From NCBI RefSeq assembly GCF_051622035.1, contig NC_135360.1, positions 1,794,001 through 1,858,000 of the forward strand: a DNA stretch of 64,000 nt, in the 5' to 3' direction. Below are positions 1 through 10,900 of this stretch, piece by piece (position 1 is the first letter of the stretch; every line of letters starts with the position of its first letter). Source of the DNA: Arctopsyche grandis (Eukaryota > Arthropoda > Insecta > Trichoptera > Hydropsychidae). A program made the position numbers and the translations under genes. The notes under the pieces are model-generated. The model saw only the letters and a list, made by a program, of their open reading frames with translations. It was not told where the DNA came from and made no database searches.

Positions 1-1414
1 CTCCTTGAAAAACTTTTACAGATCGGTATTCATGGTGATCTCTATAGATGGTTCACCTCATACATTACACGTCGATCACAGGCTGTCTTATTAAATGGAT
101 TTATATCGAAATGGATGAATATTCCTTCTGGTGTTCCACAAGGCTCCCTCTTGGGACCTCTATTATTCAATATTTTCATCTTCGATATTGAAAAATGTTT
201 TCAGAATTCAAGTGTACTATTATTTGCTGATGATATGAAGATTTTCAAGAGAATAGACAACCGAAATGATGCTTTGGCCCTACAAGATGATTTGTTCAGG
301 CTAGAGGCTTATTGCAGCATAAATAAGTTGGAAATTAATGTAGCAAAATGCTCCTGCATAACCTTCACCAGAAAACTATGTCCAGTTGACTTTCCTCATT
401 CAATCAACGGACATAGACTCACAAGGGTATCGGAAATTAGGGATTTGGGAGTCTTTTTAAACTCTGATCTATCCTTTAGTAAACATATTGACAATGTTGT
501 AGCTCGAGCGTCGAAGGCCCTCGGGTTCGTCATCCGGTCCTCCAAATGCTTTACTTCTATAAAATCATACAAAATACTATATTGTGCATACGTAAGAAGT
601 ATTGTTGAGTTTGCATCCCAAGTTTAGAACCCAGAGTACTCTGTTGCAAGAGACAGATTGGAGCGCATTCAGAAGAGATTCTTGAGGAACGTCAGTAGCC
701 GTTTTGGATTAACCTATACTTCCTATGAAGATGCTTGTAGGTGTCAGCATCTACTTCCTCTTGTCAAAAGAAGGGAGATAGCTGACATCTCAACAATTTT
801 GAACATCCTTAACGGCTCGATCGACTGTCCTCAATTATTGAGCAGACTATCATTGCGTGTACCAAATAGAATGACTAGATGTAATGAGCTCCTTTACATA
901 CCTAATACTTTTTCTAATTATGAAGAAGCTCATTCATCTGGCGTGCAAGCTCCACCGTCAACACACTAATCTTAACAATTTCTATGTTTGACTTATTTAA
1001 TATTAATGCTATACAAGCTAGAGTAATTATTGCAAATTTGTTTTTCGATGATTAATTTTAATGAAAATTTACGATTGTGATTATGAATTTTTATTTTGAT
1101 GTATTTATTTTGTCTTTTTGTTTTTTGTTATATATTATATTTTTTTTTATTATTTCATAATTTTTATCATATTATTATTCTTATTATTTTGATATTTTTA
1201 TTATACTGTTATTTCTATTTTTTTTCTTTTTTTGTTTTCTTTAACTATCTTACTCTATTATCATTTTTGTTTCTTATTTTAAATGTTTGAGCTTTTCTTT
1301 TTTTTACCTATATGTGAAAATTATTAATGGTTTACTTAACATAATTATATTTTTTTTACTATCAATCTATGTAACTTAATAAACTGTAAATTTTCCAAAT
1401 AAATAAATAAATAA
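1..1414 (+). mobile_element. LINE copy 1 (Jockey/CR1-like), 3' part, broken reverse transcriptase
   Basis: This is the 3' portion of a non-LTR retrotransposon that is already open at the left window edge. Base 1 aligns with base 30526 of the second copy and base 63773 of the third. Conserved reverse transcriptase landmarks are SGVPQGSLLGPLLFN and LLFADDMKIF. Compared with the copy at 30237 the frame has an in-frame TAG at 625-627 (a TGG tryptophan codon in the other copy) and a one-base loss near 920-930 that shifts the C-terminus. The element is therefore dead. After the ORF there is a T-rich 3' UTR and an (AAAT)n tail at about 1397-1414, which abuts the fold-back element remnant that follows. 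The clade is judged only from motifs. Confidence 0.85.
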
Positions 1415-1510
1415 ATTTCTGCCAGCACCGTAATCCCGGTATTCAAATTAGTTTCAGCACCGGGATTTACGGTACCAGAAAACACCGGGATCCCGGGATT
1501 GGAGGCCTTA
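1415..1510. repeat. Right end of fold-back element, copy in unit A
   Basis: This short stretch carries repeated CACCGGGAT and CCCGGGATTGGAG words and ends in the probable right terminus of the fold-back element described at 15765-18093. It is followed by the target word TAAGCCAC at 1511-1518. An imperfect hairpin can form between ACCGTAATCCCGG and CCGGGATTTACGGT. The same ends recur at 18093, 32026 and 51340. Confidence 0.6.
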
Positions 1511-2292
1511 TAAGCCACTCAACGGATTGAGATGAATAGTAAAAGTTATGATAGCCCTTTCAAAAACGTATAACTGACGCTAGCATATCTGGTAGTTATT
1601 GTATATCTAGTTTCGTTCAAAATGTCATGACACGTTTAGCCCTATAAAACCAATTCACTCTACCGTGCTTAAAAAGAGTGGAACTTTCAAAAATGAAAAA
1701 AAAAGATTAATCAAAAGAAATACCAATTCTTTAAGTGAAAATCCAAATAATTCAAATTTGTATGTGAAAAAATATATTTGAAGAAAAACACTATTACATT
1801 TCAGAAGCGCTGGTATAAAGACAATTAAAGGAAATATTTTGATTACTTTGAATAAATAATTAAGAAAATATAAAATAAAAAATATTTAAATAATTGAGAA
1901 ACGTTCTTGAAATTGTTGACAATTATTGAAAACATAGATGAATAAAATTATCCCATAAAAATACTATTAAACTTAATAAAAGTGTGAAAAACCATCTTAA
2001 AATCAGTCGAAAATCATTGAAAACACAAAAAAATGTATTCATCAAAATTTTTTATCGGAGAGTCTCTGGTACTATTTGAAAATTGTTTATTTACAAGAAA
2101 AATAAACGTTTACTTCGCCGAAGATAGCGTGAAAAACAATTCTGCAAACCGTTTGAGAATAACTGGAATTTAATAAACTGACGGAAATCTGTGAAATCAT
2201 TTGAATTTGTAAAGTTACATTATTTGGAAATTAGCTTTAGGATAAAACATATTAATAAAATAAAAGTTTCAGAGCCACTGACTTTACCATAT
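1511..2292. repeat. AT-rich Kelch 3'-flank block (P), unit A
   Basis: I see no gene in this stretch. It is an AT-rich block lying 3' of the Kelch gene that recurs at 18094-19259, 32027-33450 and 51341-52506, and it continues at 4116-4441 beyond a LINE insertion. The only open frames are short and not conserved between copies. The block shows that each Kelch gene was copied together with its flank. Confidence 0.75.
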
Positions 2293-4115
2293 TTGTTGAC
2301 AATACAAATGATTCAGTCAATCTTTTTGCTGATTTTTTCAAATCGATCTATGTCAAAAACAACAACAATAATTCTAATTATAGCATTGTAAATAATAATG
2401 TCCTGATTTCACCTTTACATTCTATAAATATATCTATTCAAAAATTGATTAACAAAATAAATGCCTTAGATATATCTAAATCTGCGGGTCCTGACAACAT
2501 ACCCCCAATTTTTATCAAGAATTGTGCCAATGTATTAACTTATCCTCTTTTTAATCTCTTTAATCAATCTCTTTCCACTGGTATATTTCCCAATTCTTGG
2601 AAGTCTGGCTATTTAATGCCTCTCCATAAAAATGGGGATAAACATAATGTAATGAACTATAGAGCCATCTGTCAACTATCAACTATTCCAAAACTTTTTG
2701 AAAGTTTAGTATTAGACGAATTTATTCCTTTCATTAATAACATTATTATTCCACAACAACATGGTTTTACTTCTGGTAGATCTACCTTATCCAATTTATT
2801 ATTATATGAAAATTTTATTTCTAGTGCCTTATATGTTAAATTGCAAGTTGACTCAATTTACACTGATTTCAGTAAAGCATTTGACAAAGTTGATATTGAG
2901 ATTTTATTATATAAACTAAACAGTATCGGAATCAGCGGTGTATTACTAAACTGGTTTCGGAGCTATTTGTCCAATAGATCATTATTAGTTAAAATCGGCC
3001 ATTCTAAATCTTACTCCTTTAATCCAACTAGTGGCGTTCCCCAAGGATCTCACATGGGACCAGTCCTATTCAATATTTTTATAAATGATATTATAAATAT
3101 ATTTAATGATGTTAAAGTGCTCTTATTTGCAGACGATTTAAAAATATTTAAATGTATAAAAGACACTAACGATTGTGCTACTTTACAAACTAATTTAAAC
3201 TCATTAAACGATTGGTGTTCTTTTAATAAATTATATTTAAACATTAAGAAGTGTTCTGTTGTCAGGTTCAGTAGGTCAAATAACAAAATTATTTATAATT
3301 ATCATATAAATAATGAATCATTACCATCATCATCGCTAATTAAAGATCTAGGAGTTATTTTTGACGACAAATTAACTTTTAATTCTCATATAAATTTTAT
3401 CACAAAAAATGCCATCAAAACACTTGGTTTCTTAATAAGAAATAGTACTCACTTCAAAAATGTAAATACGATTAAAATTTTATACACCACTCTGGTTAGA
3501 AACCAATTAGAGTACAATTCTACCATTTGGTCTCCTTATTTAATGAAACAAATTAACATAATAGAGTCAGTGCAAATAAAGTTCACTAGATTCATCAAAT
3601 TTAAATTTTTTAAAAGTCATAATCACTATGTCAGTAACGTTATTATTTATAGGAAACTTAATTTGCTAAAATTATATGACAGAAGGAAAATTAACGATAT
3701 TTCAGTTCTGTGTGGTCTTCTTAATGGCACTATTAAATGCTCTGACTTGGTGAGTTTAGTGTGCTTCCATGTGCCGGGTAGATCAATTAGATGTAACCAT
3801 CTTTTTGATATGCCCAGGTTTACCACTAATTACTCATTGAACTCAGCTATGTTGAGACTGCACAGAGTTGGAAACGAATTATCCATGGTCGATTTATTCA
3901 TTGTTAGTAAATATAACATGAAATCTATTTTATTTAAATATTTTTTTAATATAATGTAATTTATTTTGTAGTTAATTTATTTATGTATGTGTATTTTTCT
4001 TTTATATTTCATTTTATTTTTTTTTTCTTTTTCTTTCTCTATTTCCAACATGTAAAATGGTCAATTTTTTCTTGACCGTAAAATAAAATAAAATAAAAAA
4101 TAAAAAATAAAAAAA
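2293..4115 (+). mobile_element. 5'-truncated Jockey-like LINE (unit A only)
   Basis: This insertion splits the P block. The matching empty site is in unit A' near 32800, where the flanks join directly. ATAT at 2289-2292 is repeated at 4116-4119 as a short target duplication. The 3' end is an (AAAT/AAAAT)n-type tail at about 4075-4115. The element lacks its endonuclease, so it is 5' truncated, as is usual for incomplete target-primed reverse transcription. Because units A' and B lack it, the insertion postdates the duplication that separated A from A'. Confidence 0.9.
2295..3959 (+). CDS. LINE reverse transcriptase (partial, open to the stop)
   Basis: The frame is open from the insertion border to a TAA at 3959. 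It encodes the region before the RT (SAGPDNIPPIFIKN), then the RT core: LMPLHKNGDKHNVMNYR, QQHGFTSGRSTLSN, the catalytic-aspartate motif YTDFSKAFDKVD, SGVPQGSHMGPVLFN and the active-site motif LLFADDLKIF. A C-terminal region resembling the other LINEs here follows. The nearest relative in the window is the LINE at 30237-31928. No endonuclease is present, so it cannot be autonomous. There is no native start codon; the first methionine is internal. The absence of stop codons suggests a fairly recent insertion. Confidence 0.88.
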   Translation, partial: VDNTNDSVNLFADFFKSIYVKNNNNNSNYSIVNNNVLISPLHSINISIQKLINKINALDISKSAGPDNIPPIFIKNCANVLTYPLFNLFNQSLSTGIFPNSWKSGYLMPLHKNGDKHNVMNYRAICQLSTIPKLFESLVLDEFIPFINNIIIPQQHGFTSGRSTLSNLLLYENFISSALYVKLQVDSIYTDFSKAFDKVDIEILLYKLNSIGISGVLLNWFRSYLSNRSLLVKIGHSKSYSFNPTSGVPQGSHMGPVLFNIFINDIINIFNDVKVLLFADDLKIFKCIKDTNDCATLQTNLNSLNDWCSFNKLYLNIKKCSVVRFSRSNNKIIYNYHINNESLPSSSLIKDLGVIFDDKLTFNSHINFITKNAIKTLGFLIRNSTHFKNVNTIKILYTTLVRNQLEYNSTIWSPYLMKQINIIESVQIKFTRFIKFKFFKSHNHYVSNVIIYRKLNLLKLYDRRKINDISVLCGLLNGTIKCSDLVSLVCFHVPGRSIRCNHLFDMPRFTTNYSLNSAMLRLHRVGNELSMVDLFIVSKYNMKSILFKYFFNIM

Positions 4116-4441
4116 ATATTGATTATTTCTCATAAAATTTGACAATACTAGAAAATTTCACGATTCGATAAAAACCATGATATAACAGAATAAAAATGTA
4201 AAAGTATTTGAGAAACCTTCGTAAATCATTTGAGAGCCGTTGGAATGTAGCAAATTGCAAAAACATATATGAAATTCATCTTCATTTTTAAATAAAAGTT
4301 ATAATTATGAAAAGTTTGAGAATCACTTAATGAATAATGGAAAAGTATTATTAAATCGACGAAAAGTGGGAAAAATATTTGAGAGCCACTGATTATTTCA
4401 TGTTACATTTTTTTCAAATAATACAAAAAAACTGCAGTCGA
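4116..4441. repeat. Continuation of the P block up to the K1 stop codon
   Basis: This AT-rich sequence continues the 3' flank of K1 on the far side of the LINE. It has no ORF worth calling. It matches 32800-33453 except for a segment that is missing here. The K1 polyadenylation site presumably lies within it, but I did not see an unambiguous signal. Confidence 0.6.
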
Positions 4442-6733
4442 TCAAATAATCGAATCATATGGAATGACATGTGCAACTGCATATCTTCTCTCTCTGCTCA
4501 GACTTGTTGAAGCTTTCCAAGTTTTGTTCGTCTCGTCGTATTCCCAAACATCACTTGTAAATCCACCTGAAAATCAAAACAATAAATAAATTCTACATTC
4601 AAGACACATAAATCCAAATTAAGTTGTAAAAAAACTCACCCAAGCTAAACAGTTTATTTTGGAAACAGCCAAGACTGATTCCGAGTGCAAATTCCGGTAG
4701 TTTGATGAATGCAGTCCACACATTTGCATTCGGATCGTAATGCTCCACACTGTCTAAATAAGTCCAAGTTTGATAGTCAAATCCACCAGCGACGTAAAGT
4801 TTTCCTTTGAATGCGACGCTCTAAAATGGTGAAATCAAAATTTAGTTCATATTATTTTGGAGAGTTGTATATTATTTGCGATAGTTGTGAATAAAATTAA
4901 TTGATGTTCACCGAATGATTATATCTTCCCTGAATCATCTGAGCGCGGTAAGTCCAAGAATTGGTCTCCACTGAATACATCTGCACTTTATTCGTGGATA
5001 TCCTTCCACTTGTAAGCCCGCCTGTTATGCATATTTTATCGACGATGACAGAAGCACTCTGATTACTAATTGCCACCAACAATGGAGCGATGATCTCCCA
5101 ATCTCCAGTGTCGCTGCTCCACCTAATCGAAATCAATAATCGTCAACTTCTCTTTCAATCGATCTGATGAAATGATTGCAATTTAATCACCTTTCCACTG
5201 AAGATAAAAAGCCGCCACCAAAACCACCAATGGCGTAAACATCCGTGGACGAACCGCGCCGAAGTGTCACTGCTGATAAGTCATAACGAGCTTGATTTAA
5301 TGGCTTCAATGGCTGTTTCTGACCGCTTTTCAAATCGATGTATTCCACCTGAAAACAAATAAATTGGTTATATTCCGATTTCTCTAAGCAGGTACTTCGC
5401 AACATTGGAAAACGTTACTGAAGTCATTGGTTCCAATAAAGATTTCTTTCCACCGATGATAACGATCCAATCTCCCACGAGGACAGACGCAAAATAATAT
5501 TTATTTATTCCAATATTTTTGGAAAGAGTCCAACTGTTCTTTAGTCCGTCAAATATATCGATGGTGTTTGCCGTCTGAAAACACGTTATGCAATAAAATA
5601 ATTAATTTACAATCCAATCAAAATATTATACTTGTGATACAAAACTCACATCAATATCCCATCCCCCAACCAGTGCCATTTTATATCCTTTTATTTTTCT
5701 ACGAGGGGTCTCTCTTGGGACGAAAGATTTATCTTTCTTGTCTTTAACTGCTTGTCTAAGAGTGGTCATACAATCTGCACACGAATGACAGAAAGTTAAT
5801 ATTTCGTCGATGAAAAACTAAAAAAAAAAAAATTATTAAAATGGATTTTTTTCAATAAACTGCAACATCCAATTCATCTCAAATACCTCTATCGAGAGCA
5901 AGGATAACCTCGCGGATCTCATCAGCTGTGCCAAGTCACTTTTACGGTTCGCATTATCATGATTTACCCACAATTTCACAGCATTGAATACGTCTTCTTC
6001 GGAAGGCACGTTCAAATAATTCGATTTCAAGATTTCGTTCACGTTGAAGAGCGGCAGATTGAGAAAATCTTTAGTTTTGTGCAGCTAAAACAGAAGTGGA
6101 GTTGAAAAATATTTAAGTGACATATTTTTTTATATAATCAACACTCACCGTCTCGAAATTTCCCAGAGTCAAATCCATTGCTTCTGTCTTCAAATCGGAA
6201 TCTTCCGTTGATTTCAAAACTTCCAAACAATTGGAAAGATCGACCGTTTCATGTCGCGGTGGAATTTTCACTTCGAGTCGATTTGCTAGCTCCATTAATT
6301 TGTCGTAGTGACGGTCAGCTATGCCTAAAATTATATTTCAATTATTAAATTTAATGACGAACACACACGCATTTTGAATTGATTATTTCAGGTAATAATG
6401 TACTTATTTCTCCAGTGTAACAATACTTCAGGATTGCATCGATAACGTCAAAGTCAAAAGGGGAAAATATCTCCTCCAATTGATCTTTGTTTGTCCAAAA
6501 GAATTCGCTGCACGCCGATAACACCACCAAATGCACGTAGAATCTGCAATTACGAAAAATAATAGTTAGACTGAAAAAACAATTTGTATTTTTAGTATTT
6601 TTGGATTCGAATAAAGATACCTTAGACCTCGAACAATAAAAAGGGTGTCGTATTTCTTCTCTTGTTTCATGGCATCGTACAAATACTCCACCCGTTTTGC
6701 CGCAAAATCGGAACTCGCCTTCACTACGAACAT
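4442..6733 (-). CDS. Kelch-like protein K1 (BTB-BACK-Kelch), complete
   Basis: This gene should act as a Cullin-3 ubiquitin-ligase substrate adaptor: the BTB domain binds Cul3 and the Kelch propeller binds the substrate. Ten coding exons, in gene order, are 6733-6621, 6543-6404, 6324-6149, 6084-5887, 5817-5650, 5574-5419, 5348-5191, 5122-4912, 4820-4640 and 4566-4442. All have GT-AG borders. They total 1,626 nt, giving 541 residues with no internal stop. The BTB domain (about residues 20-100) includes VHLVVLSACSEFF and ILKYCYTGEI. BACK (about 105-215) includes VPSEEDVFNAVKLWVNHD. Six Kelch blades follow, each with a GG doublet: VGGWD, IGGKK, IGGFG, TGGLT, AGGFD and LGGFT. The start is the first ATG of the BTB exon; an upstream non-coding exon lies at 6830. 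Orthology to a named KLHL is not claimed. Confidence 0.92.
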
Positions 6734-6829
6734 CTTGTTTCTGATTTTCTCTTAGATTTCTCCTGAAAAACAAAGTTAAAAATTAGACAATATAACTATA
6801 AGTGCTAAGCAAAATAAAGTTCGACTTAC

Positions 6830-6905
6830 CAATTGTAAAGATTAGCAGCGAATGATGTGGAGCACTGTCGTTCTGCGGTTTTATCTCGATAGATAAGGAT
6901 ATCTC
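6830..6905 (-). promoter_or_regulatory. K1 5' non-coding exon and proximal promoter with GATA words
   Basis: A good donor (GTAAG on the minus strand) at 6828-6829 and the acceptor at 6763 define a short 5' UTR intron. Just upstream, 6881-6905 holds overlapping TTATCT, GATAGATAAG and GATATC words, i.e. several GATA-factor motifs in 25 bp. The same block is kept upstream of K2, K3 and K5 but is deleted in K4. GATA sites are common in insect gut-gene promoters, but that use here is inference. The transcription start was not determined. Confidence 0.5.
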
Positions 6906-7965
6906 AACCCTTTCGTTGCATTGAAACGTATATTAATTATTTACTGAAGTTAATTATTTCTCATAAATGCCATGACAGGTGACCAACATACGGGGAATAT
7001 ATAATTGAACTTTAGTTATGATCAGGGCTGTGGAGTCAGACTCCGACGTTTTGCTATGATTCGATTCGGACTCGAATTATTATATTATAGTATGATCGAC
7101 TTTTCTTGCCAATGCATAAAATTATTAAAAATGAAAATATTTGCGATATTTCAAATATAAAAAAATTAAAGGAATTAAAAAAAATTACCATGTTACCCAA
7201 TTTATTGAATTATTGGTAAATAAATATTTAAGCACATCAAAATACGTGCAAGTCAACTATTTTATTTTTAAGGTAAATAAAATTAGGTTTAAATAAGCAA
7301 AGTAACGTTAAGTTATTTTATTTATTTATTTATTCATAAGCATTGAGAACATTGAATTTATTTTTATTCCCTCTCAATCTTGTAATAAACGTTATCTTTA
7401 AATAAACAAAAATATTTAATAGTGAAGTTGTGTCTGGATTGGTATTTGGATTTTGATTTATGAAATTTCAATAATTAAATTGAAAAAGCAATATACACAT
7501 ATTTTGCAGGAATAAAAACAGTTTTTCGAGTTTTTTGAAACGAACTTACGGGTAAAAGGTTAGTGCTTGATTATTTACGCGGATGTGGCATTATACTACA
7601 GAAAAACATGTTTTTACAATAATAAAGAAAAACCGCATGGAAATAACCACTCATTCGATATAAAAAAAACCATCTTCTCACAGATAAAACACATTTTGAA
7701 AGTAAAATTAAGATCATCGATAATAGAATTCGACAAACTACTCAAATCCGCCATGCATATTTTGCACTCAAGAGGAATAAAATCTAAAGTAAGCAATTAA
7801 TAAGAATAAAGAAAAACTGCACAAAAAAACAACTGATTATTGAAAATAGCATCAGAATGTTCGAACACGAACACGAAAATTTGAACTGGAAATTTTAAGT
7901 AATATGTATTAAATTTTAGGTCTTTTCTTAAGTTTTTGGATTGAATTGTCTCATAAGCCACTCAC
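6906..7965. repeat. Dispersed upstream block U, copy 1
   Basis: This AT-rich block upstream of K1 recurs, wholly or in part, at about 14745-15756, 28270-29428, 39960-41070, 46740-47769 and 61517-62675, with a remnant at 50220-50429. It contains a TTTA microsatellite (near 7317), a CAGGGCTGTGGAGTC word (7023) and a conserved exon-like stretch on the + strand at about 7681-7783. That stretch begins after CTCACAG, ends before GTAAGC and reads HILKVKLRSSIIEFDKLLKS. I do not recognise the peptide. Longer frames here begin at a TTG, not ATG, so no gene is called. Confidence 0.6.
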
Positions 7966-10900
7966 TCAGTCTTCTGAGGCCATCACACCTGAAAGTAAAC
8001 AAATAAAATCATTTAATTGATGAAGTATTGTCACATAAGCTGAAATAGAGCGGACGTTGAAAGCATGTTAAAACGATTCCATGATGATTTTTTTTTTTCA
8101 GTATATGATGGATCAGTTATGACTAATTATGCATTAAAAATACTTACAAAACACAAAATCAAACTTCTCGTATTTAATTTTTGAAGCCATTGACAAAAGT
8201 CTCTTATTATATAATACATATTGTTGCGTAGGGGTGGGTTCAGGATTCCAATGAAATGCCAAAGTCGCTTCACAGCATTTATTCAACGATTCAGGAGGTC
8301 CACACGAAATACTTGGCTTATTTTTTAGGTTGGGTAATTCCTGCTAGTAAAAATTATATAAAAACACATTAATTATCGAAGATATGATCAATAAAGAATG
8401 TTACTAAACGATTTTATTTTATACCCATTTTAACCAAAGTGTCCTCCTTTGACATTTTCAAAACCTGGTCACCTTAACTAAGAGCTTCTTACGGCAGGGA
8501 GGTTTTCCTAAAACAAAGAAAATAGTAAAAGTAATATAACATTATATTAAATCATATTGATGAACTATTGTTTTTAAATATTCAGTCAAAATTATTTTTT
8601 GCACAGGAAATAGCACGGGCAAGGATTTCTGTAGGAAATAATATATGTCTAACACTTTCAAAAACGTATTACTGACGCTAACATATATAGTAGTTATTGT
8701 ATATATATATTTAAATGAAAGGATCCGCCGTCGTTTATCGACATGGAAACAATCCAATAGAATTTGTGCTGAAACTGAAATTATAGCGATTATTTGCATA
8801 TCCGAGAATTGATAATATCATGGGAATAATATACATATGTATGTTAAACGGTGTGAGTTAATCGGCTCATTTATTGAGGACGTAGCCTCGCCAATGGACC
8901 TGAAAGTAAAGTGATTGTAATTGTAATTGTAATTGTCTACCATCGAGAAATAATATTAGCAGTTACTACTTACATTTCAGATAACATGGCCCAGCCCCAA
9001 TTTTTGTTTTCAGAACCGCTATCAGAGCTGAAATTTAAATTAATTCGATTAATAACAATATATGTGATTTACTATAAATAATCATTCGTATTGTAACGTT
9101 ACATAGAGAGACGCCCCGTAGACCGGTGACGTCATGGTGACGCCGACCAATGGTGGAGTCGGGCGTTGCGGCCAATGGCTACACCCGACTCCTTGACCAA
9201 TGACTATACGTGTCATAACATGCATGCGCTGAGCGCTGAATATTTATAAGTATGGTGCGCTCTCGAACGGTGGCATTCGGATCCTGACCTCCACCGGACG
9301 AGCAGCAATAAAGAGTTGGAACCTGCCTGCGTGTTTTCTTGTACCTCGACCTGACTCCACTTACCTTTGAATACTCTTCACTGGTGTCAGAAGTGGGATC
9401 TACATGGTTGAGACAAGGAGCCACAAAGGTGCGGATTCGAGGTCTTCATCGCTGCCGGAAGAAATGGAGCTGAATCGAGAACAAAGCCCTGGGGAGCCGA
9501 GCAACGGAGGACGGAGACGGGAGGAGCCGAGGAGCCGGGAGGAGTCGAGGAGTCGGGAGGAGCTGAGGAGCCGGGTGTCGAGGAGCCGGGTGCCAAGGAC
9601 ACCGGAGCCGAGCTACAAGGAGCTAAGCCAGGGAATGGCGAGCTGCCAAGAGCAGGTCCAGTCCCTGCAAAACACCTTCGCCACGTTTTTGCAGTCCTGG
9701 GAGAAGTCTGCGACACCAACGCAGCCGAAAGCCGACGTACATCCAGAACCACCGAGGAGATCAGAGGTATGTTACGAGGACAGGCGGACCGCACAGCGAG
9801 ACACGTACGGGGTGCGGCAACGTTCCCACCGGTACGACTACACCACGTTCGACGGTACTGAACGGTGGAAGGACTTCCTCAACCACTTCGAGTTTGCTGC
9901 ACGGCTGAACAAGGAGACGACGAACCTGGAGGACCGACTGTGCTGCCAACTCCGAGGTGCGGCCGCCATTTTCGCCAGTCAGCTGCCATCGACGCTGAGC
10001 TACGACGAATTGACGGAAGAGCTGGCACAACGCTTCAGACGACAGGGTACACCGATTGCGTGCCATGCGGCAGCGGAGCAGAGAAGATGGAGTGCGGAAG
10101 AACAAGCCGCGGACCACGTAGATGCGATACGAGCCCTCTGCGAAGACATGCTGGAGGGCGTCCACACGAACGCCGAAGCAGTCGAACGCATGACCGTGTG
10201 CATAGCGGCGAACTCCTTCACGTACCCCAGTCTACGGGCCAAACTTGGCGCGCTCCGGATCACCCCGACTACAGCGGACGTGATAACCAGAGCCGACGCA
10301 ACACGACAAGCCGTCATCTTCGAAGCGAAGGAACAACGGTCGGCACAACCAACGTCGAGAACAGTACGTCCCGACGCGGGAGCGTTCAGACCATCTCGAC
10401 CGGCCGTGCGACCCCCACGATGGGTGTCATCGGACCAGACAGCGCGACCAGCCACTACTACTCCGACGTGCTGGAACTGCGGACAAACGGGACACATTAG
10501 CCGGTTGTGCCGCAAGAAGAGGGTCCGGAAGCTGGAGCCAACGAACGACGAGGATGAAGACGACGAGGAGGAGGTGGCTTCGGGAAACGAGCAGTGATCG
10601 GCCTGTTACGGGTCAGACCGATCACCGGTGCACGCAAAACACCCGGAGTGAACAAACTGGACGGCAGCGGCACGGCCGGCTCGTTTGTCGTGAAAAGAGA
10701 GATCGGAGGCGTGCCGTGTCGAATGGTGGGGGACACCGGGGCGTGCATCACGGTGATCAACCCGGAACTGTTCGCGAAGATCTCTCCTAAAGATTACACC
10801 GTCATGAAGGGCCATTACAGCAGAGCGCGGCAAGCGGCGGGCCAAACCATCAAGATCCACCGATGGATATGGGTGACACTTAATCTGCAGGGCGAAAAGT

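Noticed and set aside
1096-1290. Phe/Tyr-rich 64-aa ORF
   Set aside because: This is translation of the T-rich LINE 3' UTR; it is low complexity.
7567-7800. 77-aa + strand ORF in block U
   Set aside because: It begins at TTG and has no recognised domain, and one copy has a 2-bp deletion in it. It was kept only as an exon-like observation.
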